Shown here: piece after piece, positions 1 to 8,689 of the stretch
Numbering within the stretch: position 1 is the first letter of the stretch
How the letters are laid out: each line of letters opens with the position of its first letter
Assembly: GCA_017620015.1 (NCBI GenBank)
Contig: JAFZRE010000032.1
Span: forward strand, 1 to 64,000
Length of the DNA: 64,000 nucleotides
From: Bacteroidales bacterium
GTDB lineage: Bacteria; Bacteroidota; Bacteroidia; Bacteroidales; ML635J-15
Direction: 5' to 3'
Made by a program: the position numbers and the translations under genes
The notes under the pieces: generated by a model
The model's input: only the letters and a program-made list of their open reading frames with translations
The model's database searches: none
What the model was told of the DNA's origin: nothing

Positions 1-1502
1 AGGGCTACAATGCAAGCGGAAACTCGGTTTGGTCGGCAGTGTGGAATTTCAGCACTCAGGATTGCCAGCAACCTACTGGCGAAACATCGGCTACGGCTTG
101 CGGTTCGTACCTGTGGCACGGCACAACCTACACCGAATCGGCCAATTATACTATAACTGTTCCCCAGTCCAACGGTTGCGATTCTGTGTTGACCTTGCAT
201 TTAACAATCAACCATCCGCAGGCAGAAAATATCGAAGTCACTGCTTGCAGTTCCTACGAGTGGGACGGGCAAACTTATACCGAAAGCGGCACTTACGACA
301 AGACTTTCACCGCTTCTAATGGTTGTGATTCAGTTGTTACCCTGCATCTGACTATCAACCATCCGCAGGCAGAGCAAGTCGAAGCAACTGCTTGCGATTC
401 CTACGAATGGAATGGCGAAACTTACACCGAAAGCGGCACTTACGACAAGACTTTCACCGCTTCAAACGGTTGTGATTCTGTTGTCACTTTGCATTTGACA
501 ATAAACGAATCGCCAACACGCGATTTTACCGCGGTTGCTTGTGGCAGTTATTTGTGGAACAATCAAACATATACCGAATCTGGAAATTATGAGCAAACGA
601 TTTCATCCGACAGCGGTTGCGATTCGATTGTTACTCTGCATCTCACAATAAATCATCCGCAGACAGAAAGTGTTGAAGCATCTGCTTGCGATTCCTACGA
701 GTGGAATGGCGATACCTATACCGAAAGCGGCACATACGACAAGACTTTCACCGCTTCAAACGGTTGTGACTCGGTTGTTACTTTGCATTTGACTATCAAC
801 CATCCGCAGGCAGAGCAAGTCGAAGTCACTGCTTGTAGTTCCTACGAGTGGGACGGGCAAACTTACACCGAAAGCGGCACTTACGACAAGACTTTCACCG
901 CTTCTAATGGTTGCGATTCGGTTGTTACTTTGCATTTGACTATCAACCATCCACAGACAGGGCTTGCAGAAGCCACGGCTTGCGATTCCTACGAGTGGAA
1001 TGGCGAAACCTATACCGAAAGTGGCACATACGACAAGACTTTCACCGCTTCAAACGGTTGCGATTCGGTTGTTACCCTGCATCTGTCAATAAACGAATCC
1101 GTTCAATACAGTTTCACCGAAACCGCCACAAGTCCCTACATTTGGAACGGCACCGAGTACACCGAAACAGGCGACTATGTACAGAATTTCACGGCAGAAA
1201 ACGGTTGTGATTCTATCGTTACACTTCATCTGAACATTATGTCTGGCATTTCCGACATCGACAATTCCGCAATTACCATCTTCCCGAACCCAACCAGCGG
1301 CATTCTCAACATAACATCCACGGAAACAATTTCCGAAATTGAGATTGTGAATGTGATGGGGCAGGTTGTTTACCGCAAGGAGATAAACGGAGAGAATGCG
1401 GTTTGCGATGTTGAAGGATTGACGGCAGGTGTTTATGTCGTGAGAATTTTCGGAACTGACACTAACTCTATCTTGGAACAGCGAAAGGTTGTTAAGGAAT
1501 AA
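1..1502 (+). CDS. T9SS-secreted repeat surface protein, 3' part (5' end outside window)
   Basis: The reading frame is open from base 3 with no stop, so the gene begins upstream; the first visible residues (GYNASGNSVWS) look like the end of a fibronectin-III-like fold. Eight 49-residue repeats follow, each built on ACxSYxWNGxTYTESGTY and NGCDSVVTLHL, usually with two cysteines. After them comes a C-terminal sorting domain: an IFPNPTSG start, the VxNVMGQVV core and GLTAGVYVVRI, about 80 residues. In this family that domain directs export through the type IX system and attachment to the outer membrane. The repeats probably form stacked beta domains on a cell-surface adhesin or structural protein. 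The true function is not visible. The gene is followed by a long stem-loop rather than a clean T-tract terminator. Confidence 0.85.
   Translation, partial: GYNASGNSVWSAVWNFSTQDCQQPTGETSATACGSYLWHGTTYTESANYTITVPQSNGCDSVLTLHLTINHPQAENIEVTACSSYEWDGQTYTESGTYDKTFTASNGCDSVVTLHLTINHPQAEQVEATACDSYEWNGETYTESGTYDKTFTASNGCDSVVTLHLTINESPTRDFTAVACGSYLWNNQTYTESGNYEQTISSDSGCDSIVTLHLTINHPQTESVEASACDSYEWNGDTYTESGTYDKTFTASNGCDSVVTLHLTINHPQAEQVEVTACSSYEWDGQTYTESGTYDKTFTASNGCDSVVTLHLTINHPQTGLAEATACDSYEWNGETYTESGTYDKTFTASNGCDSVVTLHLSINESVQYSFTETATSPYIWNGTEYTETGDYVQNFTAENGCDSIVTLHLNIMSGISDIDNSAITIFPNPTSGILNITSTETISEIEIVNVMGQVVYRKEINGENAVCDVEGLTAGVYVVRIFGTDTNSILEQRKVVKE
90..1265 (+). repeat. Eight tandem 147-bp coding repeats
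   Basis: Unit starts fall exactly every 147 bases (90, 237, 384, 531, 678, 825, 972, 1119). Units 2 and 6, and units 3 and 7, are nearly identical at DNA level, while units 1, 4 and 8 are divergent. Unit 8 has lost the first cysteine. The pattern suggests duplication of multi-unit blocks rather than single units. Confidence 0.9.
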
Positions 1503-1514
1503 AAAACAAAATCC

Positions 1515-1577
1515 CATCATTCTAAAACAATCATTCTAAAAAAATGATTGAAAAAGAATGATTGAAATAAAATGATG
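1515..1577. promoter_or_regulatory. Nested long stem-loop between T9SS gene and hdrB
   Basis: Outer arms CATCATT (1515-1521) and AATGATG (1571-1577) enclose inner arms CAATCATTCT (1528-1537) and AGAATGATTG (1555-1564). The structure ends 13 bases before the hdrB ATG. There is no T-tract, so a leader or mRNA-stability role is at least as likely as termination. Confidence 0.5.
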
Positions 1578-1590
1578 AAAGAATAGTTAT

Positions 1591-2658
1591 ATGGACGAAT
1601 CAAAAAATAAACGCTACTGGAACGAATACCAGAAGGAAATTGCCGATGACAAGTTCTTCTACGAGCGCAGTTGCATCAGGCAGACTTTCTTCCCTGGTTC
1701 CGAGGCGGCTTTCCTGAAAATTATGAAGGAGGAGTTGGGCAAGGACATACGCGATGAGGCCAACCAGCATACCTGCACGGGTATCGGTTACCATTCCGAT
1801 ATAGTTCCTATGGAAACAACAATGACAGTTGTCGCACGCTTGTTTTCGCTTATGACCGATGCAGGTTACGAGAACTATGTGCCATCGTGCGTAACTTCGT
1901 TTGGAATTTTTACCGAAATGGTGGAAATGTGGAAGGAGCATCCTGAACTTCTCGAAAAGACTCGCAAATACCTGAAGGAAGCAACCGGTCGTGATTTTGA
2001 AGCACCGAAGAATATTGCCCATCCATCCGACATCATATACAAGTATCGTTTCGAGTTGAAGGAAAAGATGAAATACCAGCTTGTGAACCGCTTTACGGGC
2101 AAGCCGTTGCGTGTGGTGGAGCATATCGGTTGCCATTATGCCAAGATTTTCCCCGAAAAAGGCATTGGTAAGGCAGAATTTCCGTATGTACTCGCTGGAA
2201 TGATAGAGGCATGGGGTGGCGAAGTCGTTGATTATCCCGAACGCCGTCATTGCTGTGGATTTGGATTCCGTCATTATCTGTTGCAGGAAAACCGTGGTTA
2301 TTCGGTTGCAAACACCAAAAAGAAATTTGAATCTATGGAACCGTTTGAACCAGATTTTATTGTTGCAAACTGCCCCGGTTGTGCGATGTTTATGGATAAG
2401 TGGCAATATACAATCGCCGAGATGGAAAACAAGACCTACGACAAGGACGGATATGGAATACCAGTGCTCACCTACGAGGAAATGGCTGGAATGTTGCTCG
2501 GCTACGACCCATGGAAACTCGGAATGCAGTTGCATCAGGTGCAGGTCGAAAAACTTCTTGACAAGATAGGCATTCCGTACAAGCCAAACGAAAAATATCG
2601 CGGTGCAAATGGAGAAATCCTTCCATCGCCCGAAAAACCAATGAATTTGAAAGTTTAA
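1591..2658 (+). CDS. hdrB: HdrB-like heterodisulfide reductase subunit B
   Basis: 355 residues with the duplicated cysteine-rich (CCG) architecture of heterodisulfide reductase subunit B. The second domain is clear: GCHYAK, then HCCGFGFRH near residue 220, then NCPGCAMF. The first domain is more divergent (HTCTGIGYHSD). In the family these cysteines bind a non-cubane [4Fe-4S] centre that handles disulfide or thiol chemistry. It lies 14 bases ahead of an HdrA-like flavoprotein and is surely co-transcribed with it. Methanogen-type heterodisulfide is not expected in this lineage, so the physiological electron partner is unknown. No HdrC ferredoxin-like gene is next to it. Confidence 0.85.
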   Translation: MDESKNKRYWNEYQKEIADDKFFYERSCIRQTFFPGSEAAFLKIMKEELGKDIRDEANQHTCTGIGYHSDIVPMETTMTVVARLFSLMTDAGYENYVPSCVTSFGIFTEMVEMWKEHPELLEKTRKYLKEATGRDFEAPKNIAHPSDIIYKYRFELKEKMKYQLVNRFTGKPLRVVEHIGCHYAKIFPEKGIGKAEFPYVLAGMIEAWGGEVVDYPERRHCCGFGFRHYLLQENRGYSVANTKKKFESMEPFEPDFIVANCPGCAMFMDKWQYTIAEMENKTYDKDGYGIPVLTYEEMAGMLLGYDPWKLGMQLHQVQVEKLLDKIGIPYKPNEKYRGANGEILPSPEKPMNLKV

Positions 2659-2672
2659 TTAAAACATTAGAT

Positions 2673-3680
2673 ATGAGAAAGATTGCAGTTATAGGAGCAG
2701 GTCCCGCAGGTATCGAAAGTGCATCAATCCTAGCAAGGGAAAACGAAGTGTTGCTTTTTGAAAAGTCGGCGACGGCTCTATCCAACATACTTGACAAGGC
2801 TTACCTTTTCCCCGATTTTTCAAGTGCATCGGAAATCGCAGATAGCCTTAATTCAAAGCTGATTAACGAAAATATCAAGCTGATGCTCAACACCGAGGTC
2901 GTTGACATTGTGCGTAACGATTCGGAATGGAAGATAGTTGACAAGTCGGGAAAGAACTATTTCGTTGATGCAGTGCTTGTTACGACTGGTTATCAAACCT
3001 TTGATGCTACGCGCAAGGAAGAACTTGGCTACGGTATATACAAGGGCGTTGTTACTTCCATCGATATGGAAAGGATGATAAAGTACAACCAGATTGTCAA
3101 CTCCATAAACGAATCGCCTAAGCGCGTTGTTTTCCTGCAGTGCGTTGGCTCGCGCGACGAGAAGTCGGGCAACCGCTATTGCTCCAAGGTTTGCTGCGTG
3201 ACGGCTGTAAAGCAGGCGATTGAAGTGCGGAAGATGCTTCCCGAGGCCGAAATTTACATTTTCTATATGGATTTGCGTATGTGGGGACAGCATTTCGAGG
3301 AACTTTACCGCGAATCGCAGGAAAAGTACGACATCCGCTATGTGCGTGGACGAATTTCGGAAGCATCGTCAACTTTCGACCGCAAAATCCAGATAAAGGC
3401 TGAAGATACTTTACTTGGTGTTCCGCTGAAGATGACTACCGACTTGCTTGTGCTGATGGTAGGAATGGAGGCTTCGTGCGGTACACGCGAACTTGGCAAG
3501 AAGTGTGGAATCGACGGTGAATATGGCTTTGTAAAGACTTCAAGTCCGCATCTTAACGACAACGAAACTGCCGAGAAAGGTCTGTTTGTTGCTGGTTCGT
3601 GCAAGCGTCCGATGACAATCAACGATGTGCTGAACGATGCAAGGTCGGCGGCGTGCTTGATTGAAGAGTACTTGAAATAA
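2673..3680 (+). CDS. hdrA: HdrA-like FAD oxidoreductase (short form)
   Basis: 335 residues. An N-terminal Rossmann motif, VIGAGPAGIESA, binds FAD. The centre carries the HdrA signature FLQCVGSRDEKSG-NRYCSKVCC, whose cysteines ligate an iron-sulfur cluster, and then IFYMDLRMWGQHFEELY. Near the end, GLFVAGSCKRPMTIND is the second dinucleotide-binding segment of these reductases. Full-length HdrA proteins of methanogens and sulfate reducers are usually about twice as long, with extra ferredoxin domains that are absent here. It follows hdrB by 14 bases, so the two probably form a soluble flavin/Fe-S electron-transfer complex. The substrate cannot be inferred. Confidence 0.82.
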   Translation: MRKIAVIGAGPAGIESASILARENEVLLFEKSATALSNILDKAYLFPDFSSASEIADSLNSKLINENIKLMLNTEVVDIVRNDSEWKIVDKSGKNYFVDAVLVTTGYQTFDATRKEELGYGIYKGVVTSIDMERMIKYNQIVNSINESPKRVVFLQCVGSRDEKSGNRYCSKVCCVTAVKQAIEVRKMLPEAEIYIFYMDLRMWGQHFEELYRESQEKYDIRYVRGRISEASSTFDRKIQIKAEDTLLGVPLKMTTDLLVLMVGMEASCGTRELGKKCGIDGEYGFVKTSSPHLNDNETAEKGLFVAGSCKRPMTINDVLNDARSAACLIEEYLK

Positions 3681-3693
3681 GAACCATTTCGTA

Positions 3694-3723
3694 TTGTTTT
3701 TATTTACTTTTTTGTTATATTCG
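3694..3723 (+). promoter_or_regulatory. Bacteroidota-type promoter for dapB-lepB-wbqC
   Basis: TATATTCG at 3716-3723 with an upstream TTG at 3694-3696, spacing 19. It resembles the TTTG / TAnnTTTG consensus and lies 37 bases before the dapB ATG. Confidence 0.4.
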
Positions 3724-3759
3724 CGCCTTTAAAGCAAAATAATTTGTAATAAACGAAAA

Positions 3760-4473
3760 ATGGATATTGTTCTTATTGGATACGGCAAAATGGGGAAGGA
3801 GATTGAGCGTGTGGCTGTTGAACGCGGACACCGAATTTCCGAAATTTTTGACATCGACCGCGACATTCGTTCCTGTAGCAATCTTTCTTCGCTCGGTGAT
3901 GTGGCAGTGGAATTTTCAACTCCTAAAACGGCAGAGCAGAATGTGATGGCTTGTGTGAAGGGCGGACTGCGCGTGGTGTCAGGTACTACCGGCTGGACTT
4001 TCGATGCTGCTGCGATGGACAAGTTGTGTCGCGAAAATTCGTCGGCATTCTTCTATTCGTCGAACTATAGCATCGGAATGAACATCTTTATGGCAGTCAA
4101 CCGTATGCTGGCGCAGAAACTTGCGGCTTATCCACAATATTCGGCTCGCATAGAGGAAACCCATCACATCCACAAACTCGACAAACCGAGTGGAACAGCC
4201 ATAACCTTAGCCAAAGGCATCATCGAAAACAATCCTCATTATTCGGATTGGAAACTTGACGAGGGCGCGGACAATATTCTCGAAATAAAATCGTTTAGGG
4301 AAGGAGAGGTTTTCGGCGACCATAGCGTGCTGTGGTCTAGCGATTACGATGATATCACAATCACGCATTCGGCAAAAAGCCGTCGGGGATTGGCAAATGG
4401 TGCAGTTCTTGCAGCGGAATTCCTTGCGGGAAAATGTGGTATGTTCACAATGAATGATTTACTTGGATTATAA
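3760..4473 (+). CDS. dapB: 4-hydroxy-tetrahydrodipicolinate reductase
   Basis: 237 residues, the normal length for this lineage. It reduces 4-hydroxy-tetrahydrodipicolinate with NAD(P)H in the lysine/diaminopimelate pathway and acts in the cytoplasm. The N-terminal GYGKMGKE is the nucleotide-binding glycine motif. EETHHIHKLDKPSGTA is the family's catalytic and substrate-binding signature, with the paired histidines and the K-x-x-SGTA loop. It is the first gene of a tight run (dapB, signal peptidase, paralogue, wbqC) with a 3-base gap to the next start, so it probably heads an operon. Confidence 0.95.
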   Translation: MDIVLIGYGKMGKEIERVAVERGHRISEIFDIDRDIRSCSNLSSLGDVAVEFSTPKTAEQNVMACVKGGLRVVSGTTGWTFDAAAMDKLCRENSSAFFYSSNYSIGMNIFMAVNRMLAQKLAAYPQYSARIEETHHIHKLDKPSGTAITLAKGIIENNPHYSDWKLDEGADNILEIKSFREGEVFGDHSVLWSSDYDDITITHSAKSRRGLANGAVLAAEFLAGKCGMFTMNDLLGL

Positions 4474-4476
4474 AAT

Positions 4477-6180
4477 ATGTTCGGAAAGAAAAAAAATACT
4501 GAAAATGTGGCTGTCAATAAGCCAAACAATGAACCGAAAAAGGGTTGGACATTGAAACTCGGCAAATGTGAAAAGTTCATTGAGATGCCTTCGCGTCGCA
4601 ACTGGATTTGGTTTGCCGCGTGGTCAATCTTCTACATCGGATGGGTTATTTGGCTCGGGAATTATTGGTTTTTGTTCGGAGAACTGCTGATAATCGACAT
4701 TTACATTACAAAGTTTGTTCGTTGGGCATTCTGGAAGCCGAAGAATCCCGAAAACTGTTCGAAGGCAAAGCGCAAGACCTTGGAATGGGTTGACGCACTG
4801 ATTTTTGCTGTGATTGCGGCTTCGTTCATTAGGATTTTCTTCTTCGAGGCCTTTACGATTCCAACATCTTCGATGGAAAAGACCTTGCGCATTGGCGACT
4901 ACCTGTTCGTCAGCAAGACGGCTTACGGTCCGCGCGTGCCGATGACACCGATTTCATTTCCGTTTGTACACCACACTTTGCCGTTTACGCAGAGTACCCC
5001 TTCGTATGTGACATGGATTCAAAATGAATACCGCCGTATGACAGGCTGGGGCGACATCAAGCGCGACGATATGGTTGTTTTCAACTATCCGACTGGCGAC
5101 ACCGTGGTTTTGCAGATTCCTGCGCAGGACTACTACGATATTGTGCGCATAACTCAGTACCGGATGGCTGATTTTGACCGCCAGTACTCAACGATGATGA
5201 ACAAAAAAATCGTTGTCGGAAATGTTTCGCAGAAAACAAATGACTATTACATGAATCTTGCCTATTCGTTGTTCAATCCTATGACAAATGCGGCGCATAC
5301 ACCTGATTTTGTTAACGAAGCATCGTCGAAGTTGCGTGAGAACGAGACTTCGCTTGCAAAGGAGAATCTGGCTATTTCCGACATGGACAAGTATTATCGC
5401 CTTGCACGCCAGATTGTGTGGGATATGTACGACATTACCGTGCGCCCCGTGGACAAACGCGAAAACTACATAAAGCGTTGCGTGGCAATTGCTGGCGATA
5501 CCCTTGAAGTTCGTGACGGTGAAGTGTTTGTAAACGGAAAGCCGCAGAAGGAAATTCCGACAAAGCAGTTCAATTACCGTTTGACAATAAATACTGCCAA
5601 CATTCCAGAAAAGGTGTTGCGTAAGAATGAAATTAACGGTTCCGACATCTATGACCTGCATACCGACAGTCTAAACTACAAGATTGTACCTTTGACAGCC
5701 GAGAATTACGAAAAATTCAAGACAATGTCGTTTGTGGAGTCGATTGAGAAGAATACAGTTGCAAAGGGCTTTACTGGGGACGATAGTTTCCGCATTTTCC
5801 CGCACAATGATAAGTTCCCGTGGAATGTCGATTGGTTTGGTCCGCTTTACATCCCGAAGGCTGGCGACAAGATTCAACTTACCGAGGAAAACCTTATCCT
5901 TTATGGTCGCGTAATCGGTTACTACGAGGGAAATACTCTCGAAGTGAAGGATGGCAAGGCTTATATAAATGGTCAGCCCGCAACCGAATACACCTTCAAG
6001 ATGAACTACTATTGGATGATGGGCGACAACCGACACAACTCAGCCGACTCGCGCTATTGGGGCTTTGTTCCTGAAGACCATATCGTTGGCAAGGCTTGGC
6101 TCATCTGGTTGTCGGTTGATAAGGAGTACGGAGGAATCCGCTGGAACAGAATAGGAAAGATTGTTCACAATGAAGATTAA
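4477..6180 (+). CDS. lepB: Signal peptidase I
   Basis: 567 residues. Two hydrophobic segments near the N terminus ([15 protein letters not shown] and a second to about residue 80) and one more around [19 protein letters not shown] anchor the enzyme in the inner membrane. The catalytic serine lies in PTSSMEKTL, followed by [10 protein letters not shown], and the general-base lysine in [11 protein letters not shown]. The [17 protein letters not shown] box is intact. It cleaves signal peptides of Sec-exported proteins. It is longer than the E. coli enzyme (324 residues) because of a large insertion between the serine and lysine boxes and another after the lysine box, as in other Bacteroidota. 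It overlaps the start of the next, related gene. Confidence 0.95.
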   Translation: MFGKKKNTENVAVNKPNNEPKKGWTLKLGKCEKFIEMPSRRNWIWFAAWSIFYIGWVIWLGNYWFLFGELLIIDIYITKFVRWAFWKPKNPENCSKAKRKTLEWVDALIFAVIAASFIRIFFFEAFTIPTSSMEKTLRIGDYLFVSKTAYGPRVPMTPISFPFVHHTLPFTQSTPSYVTWIQNEYRRMTGWGDIKRDDMVVFNYPTGDTVVLQIPAQDYYDIVRITQYRMADFDRQYSTMMNKKIVVGNVSQKTNDYYMNLAYSLFNPMTNAAHTPDFVNEASSKLRENETSLAKENLAISDMDKYYRLARQIVWDMYDITVRPVDKRENYIKRCVAIAGDTLEVRDGEVFVNGKPQKEIPTKQFNYRLTINTANIPEKVLRKNEINGSDIYDLHTDSLNYKIVPLTAENYEKFKTMSFVESIEKNTVAKGFTGDDSFRIFPHNDKFPWNVDWFGPLYIPKAGDKIQLTEENLILYGRVIGYYEGNTLEVKDGKAYINGQPATEYTFKMNYYWMMGDNRHNSADSRYWGFVPEDHIVGKAWLIWLSVDKEYGGIRWNRIGKIVHNED

Positions 6181-7009
6181 AAGGATTTTTATCGCCATAT
6201 TTATCATCGCAATACTTGCTGGAGGTGTTGCTTTCTGGCTGATGTTTGGCTTTTACAGTGTAAAGTGTGCCGATGGAAGTGAATCGAGCGTTTTTGTCCG
6301 CAAGACAAGTTCTATAGAAATTGGTGATGTCGTTGCCTACAGGTATCCGCTCGAATTCGATACCAAGCTTTCTTCTCGTGATGTGTATGTTTCAAGAGTT
6401 GTAGGCGTTCCTGGCGACATAGTTCTTATTGATGATGGCATTTTGTATAGGAACAACAAGGAAGTCGCTGAAGATTATACAACTTATAGCAGGTATCGTG
6501 CTTCGGTCGATTCTGTTAAGGTAGATTTTGAGGCTATCCTTTCAAAATATGATGTTAGGGTGGGAGAGACGTTAAACGATGACAAGGCTTGTGAATTTGT
6601 TTGCACCGAAGCTGAATTTGAAAAGATAAAGGCTGCGGAGAAAGGTTTTTCTGCTTGCCGCAAGATAATCGACCGCGACGACTGGAAGGATGTGGACATT
6701 TTCCCGTCGAGTGCCTTCTTCGCCTGGAATAAGGACAATTTTGGTCCTATGTATATGCCGAAATCGGGCGATACGCTGAACCTTCATCCGCGTATTGCAC
6801 CTATATACAAAAATATAATCACGCTTTTCGAAGGCAACGATTTCCAGTCAGATACATACCACGTTCGCATAAACCAGCAGGAAGTCAGCGAGTTCGTCCC
6901 GCAGAAGAATTACTATTTCATTCTTAACGATGACCGCACCTACAAGTACGATTCGCGTATGTACGGACCGATACCTGCGGAATATATCATAGGAAAGGTT
7001 ATACGATAA
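6170..7009 (+). CDS. S26 signal-peptidase paralogue lacking the catalytic lysine
   Basis: 279 residues from ATG 6170, which overlaps the last 11 bases of lepB; an in-frame TTG at 6161 is also possible. One N-terminal transmembrane helix ([21 protein letters not shown]) is followed by a periplasmic S26-like domain. Compared with the neighbouring lepB, the lysine box KRCVAIAGD reads SRVVGVPGD, so the general-base lysine is a serine. The GDNRxxSxDSR box reads [11 protein letters not shown]. The nucleophile region is degenerate (DGSESSVFV), so a serine may or may not be in place. I infer a catalytically inactive or altered partner of LepB. Tight coupling suggests the two are made together. A start further downstream would lose the membrane helix. 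Confidence 0.8.
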   Translation: MKIKRIFIAIFIIAILAGGVAFWLMFGFYSVKCADGSESSVFVRKTSSIEIGDVVAYRYPLEFDTKLSSRDVYVSRVVGVPGDIVLIDDGILYRNNKEVAEDYTTYSRYRASVDSVKVDFEAILSKYDVRVGETLNDDKACEFVCTEAEFEKIKAAEKGFSACRKIIDRDDWKDVDIFPSSAFFAWNKDNFGPMYMPKSGDTLNLHPRIAPIYKNIITLFEGNDFQSDTYHVRINQQEVSEFVPQKNYYFILNDDRTYKYDSRMYGPIPAEYIIGKVIR

Positions 7010-7636
7010 ATGACGGCTCTGCTTTCAACGGCTTTCTTTCCCAATGTCCAGTATATGAGCAAGTTCCTTGCAGGAAAAGTTGTGATTGAAAAGTACGAAA
7101 CCTATCCTAAGCAGACTTATCGCAACCGTTGTAACATTTTGACTGCCAACGGAGTTTTGCCGTTGTCGGTGCCAGTGCAGAAAAATTATCACACCTTGAC
7201 CAAGGATATCCGCATCGACTATTCCGAAATGTGGCAGCGTAACCATCTTACAGCCTTGAAGTCGGCATACAAAAATTCGGCGTTCTACGACTACTATTTC
7301 TACAAGTTCGAGCGTTTTTTTGAAAAAAAAGAGACTTTCCTTATCGACTTGAACGAAAATGTATTGCAAGCACTTATCTCTGTGCTTAAAATTGACGTGG
7401 ATTATTCATACACATCAGATTACATATTCGATTCGACAGGTTATGATGATTTTCGCGAAAGCATAAGTCCAAAGCCATCAAAGAATCGTCCCGATGAGGC
7501 TTTTGTTGCGAAGCCATACACTCAGGTCTTTTGTGATAGGTTTGATTTCGTGCCTAATCTAAGTATATTGGATTTGATTTTCAATGTAGGTCCAGAAAGT
7601 GTGGATATGCTGGCAAGTGGGGTAGGGGGGATATAG
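7010..7636 (+). CDS. WbqC-like family protein
   Basis: 208 residues; the ATG directly abuts the stop of the previous gene. It matches the WbqC-like family from its opening (TAFFPNVQYMSKFLAGKVVIEKYETYPKQTYRNRC) and the KNYHTLTKDIRIDY and WQRNHLTALKSAYKNSAFYDYY segments. Members occur in O-antigen and glycan gene clusters, but a reaction has not been firmly assigned. In many Bacteroidales the gene follows signal peptidase, as here. No signal peptide or membrane segment is seen, so it is probably cytoplasmic. Confidence 0.85.
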   Translation: MTALLSTAFFPNVQYMSKFLAGKVVIEKYETYPKQTYRNRCNILTANGVLPLSVPVQKNYHTLTKDIRIDYSEMWQRNHLTALKSAYKNSAFYDYYFYKFERFFEKKETFLIDLNENVLQALISVLKIDVDYSYTSDYIFDSTGYDDFRESISPKPSKNRPDEAFVAKPYTQVFCDRFDFVPNLSILDLIFNVGPESVDMLASGVGGI

Positions 7637-7685
7637 TTTGTTTGAAGTTGTTTTGAAGTTGTTTGAAATGGTTAATTGTACTTTG

Positions 7686-8219
7686 TTAATTATCCATTTT
7701 CAATTTCTTATAAACGTCAGCCACATTTGCCAGCAACGAGCCGAATGTTTGCATAGCCTGGGCGGTTTCTTCCGACACACTCTTGTGCTGAAGTTTCAGC
7801 AGTAACAATGCATACATGGCATCTATGCAAATCTCAATCTCGTTGTCGGAGTTGCTTCGTGACAATTTCTTGTACTCGTCGATGTTGGGTTTTGCCCAAG
7901 TGTATAGTTCATGGTGACGGTATTCTTCCTTGTCGTCGAGCAGTGTTAGATGAATTTTGTTCAACACGGTAATCAGGTCCTTGATTTCCTTGAGGTCACC
8001 ACCAGCAACAATGTTTTCGTTGTGCATCTTATTAATAAGGTCTTGATACCAGTTGTTGATTTTCAGCTTTTCTTTTTCGCTTACCTCGAACTTGGAAACA
8101 AGCAGTTCGTCAATCCTATGTATATCCATATTGTTGGCACGCATAATATCAGCCAACTGTCTCATATACAATATGTATTCTACAATATTTTCCTTTTTCT
8201 TTAATTCTGCGATTATCAT
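7686..8219 (-). CDS. DUF4924 family protein
   Basis: 177 residues, mostly helical, beginning MIIAELKKKENIVEYILYMRQLADIMRANN, which resembles the DUF4924 family found in Bacteroidota. No catalytic motif, signal peptide or membrane helix is visible. The start overlaps the stop of the upstream S4-domain gene by 4 bases (ATGA type), so the two are translationally coupled. It converges on wbqC with a gap of about 50 bases. Function unknown. Confidence 0.7.
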   Translation of the reverse strand: MIIAELKKKENIVEYILYMRQLADIMRANNMDIHRIDELLVSKFEVSEKEKLKINNWYQDLINKMHNENIVAGGDLKEIKDLITVLNKIHLTLLDDKEEYRHHELYTWAKPNIDEYKKLSRSNSDNEIEICIDAMYALLLLKLQHKSVSEETAQAMQTFGSLLANVADVYKKLKMDN

Positions 8220-8587
8220 AGTTCCCTGAATTTTTCAATTAGACGACGTTCCTTTTTAGTCGGACGACCAGCGCCCTGGTCGCGTTTTTCAAATGTATTG
8301 TTAAGCATCTTCAATCTGTCGAATTCCGACTGCGGAGTAATCTCCTCGACCAAGGTCTTTGCAATAGCAGCCGACACACGGTTCTGCGAAATCCCAGTCA
8401 CGACAAAACTGCGGACAATCGGCGGAAATTTTATGTCGATTCTCTCGTTGATTTTAACAATTCGAGATGGTTTCACTTCTGAATTGTTAATAAGTACACG
8501 TCCCTTTTTGCACTCGTCAGTTGCCAAACTTCTTGTCTTATAAATCCTTACAGTCCAAAGGTATTTGTCAATCCTTATTTCGTCCAT
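8216..8587 (-). CDS. S4-domain RNA-binding protein (Hsp15-like)
   Basis: 123 residues. The N-terminal S4 fold is clear: RIDKYLWTVRIYKTRSLATDECKKGRVLINNSEVKPSRIVKINERIDIKF. The basic tail (RPTKKERRLIEKF) is typical of the Hsp15/HslR group. In E. coli Hsp15 binds 50S subunits carrying stalled nascent chains, and a similar ribosome-rescue role is likely here. It is co-transcribed with and overlaps the DUF4924 gene. Confidence 0.85.
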   Translation of the reverse strand: MDEIRIDKYLWTVRIYKTRSLATDECKKGRVLINNSEVKPSRIVKINERIDIKFPPIVRSFVVTGISQNRVSAAIAKTLVEEITPQSEFDRLKMLNNTFEKRDQGAGRPTKKERRLIEKFREL

Positions 8588-8621
8588 CGTGCAAAATTGT
8601 TTAAAAGAGTGTTAATTTTTT

Positions 8622-8653
8622 TTTCGCTGTTTCCTGTAAAAATTGTATTTTCG
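8622..8653 (+). promoter_or_regulatory. Putative promoter of the CAP/OmpA-like gene
   Basis: TATTTTCG at 8646-8653 with TTTCG at 8622-8626, spacing 19. It places the transcription start upstream of the ATG at 8690 but downstream of the earlier in-frame codons, supporting the shorter protein. Confidence 0.35.
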
Positions 8654-8689
8654 GCAAAAATAATATTAACTAGTAAAATATATCATAAA

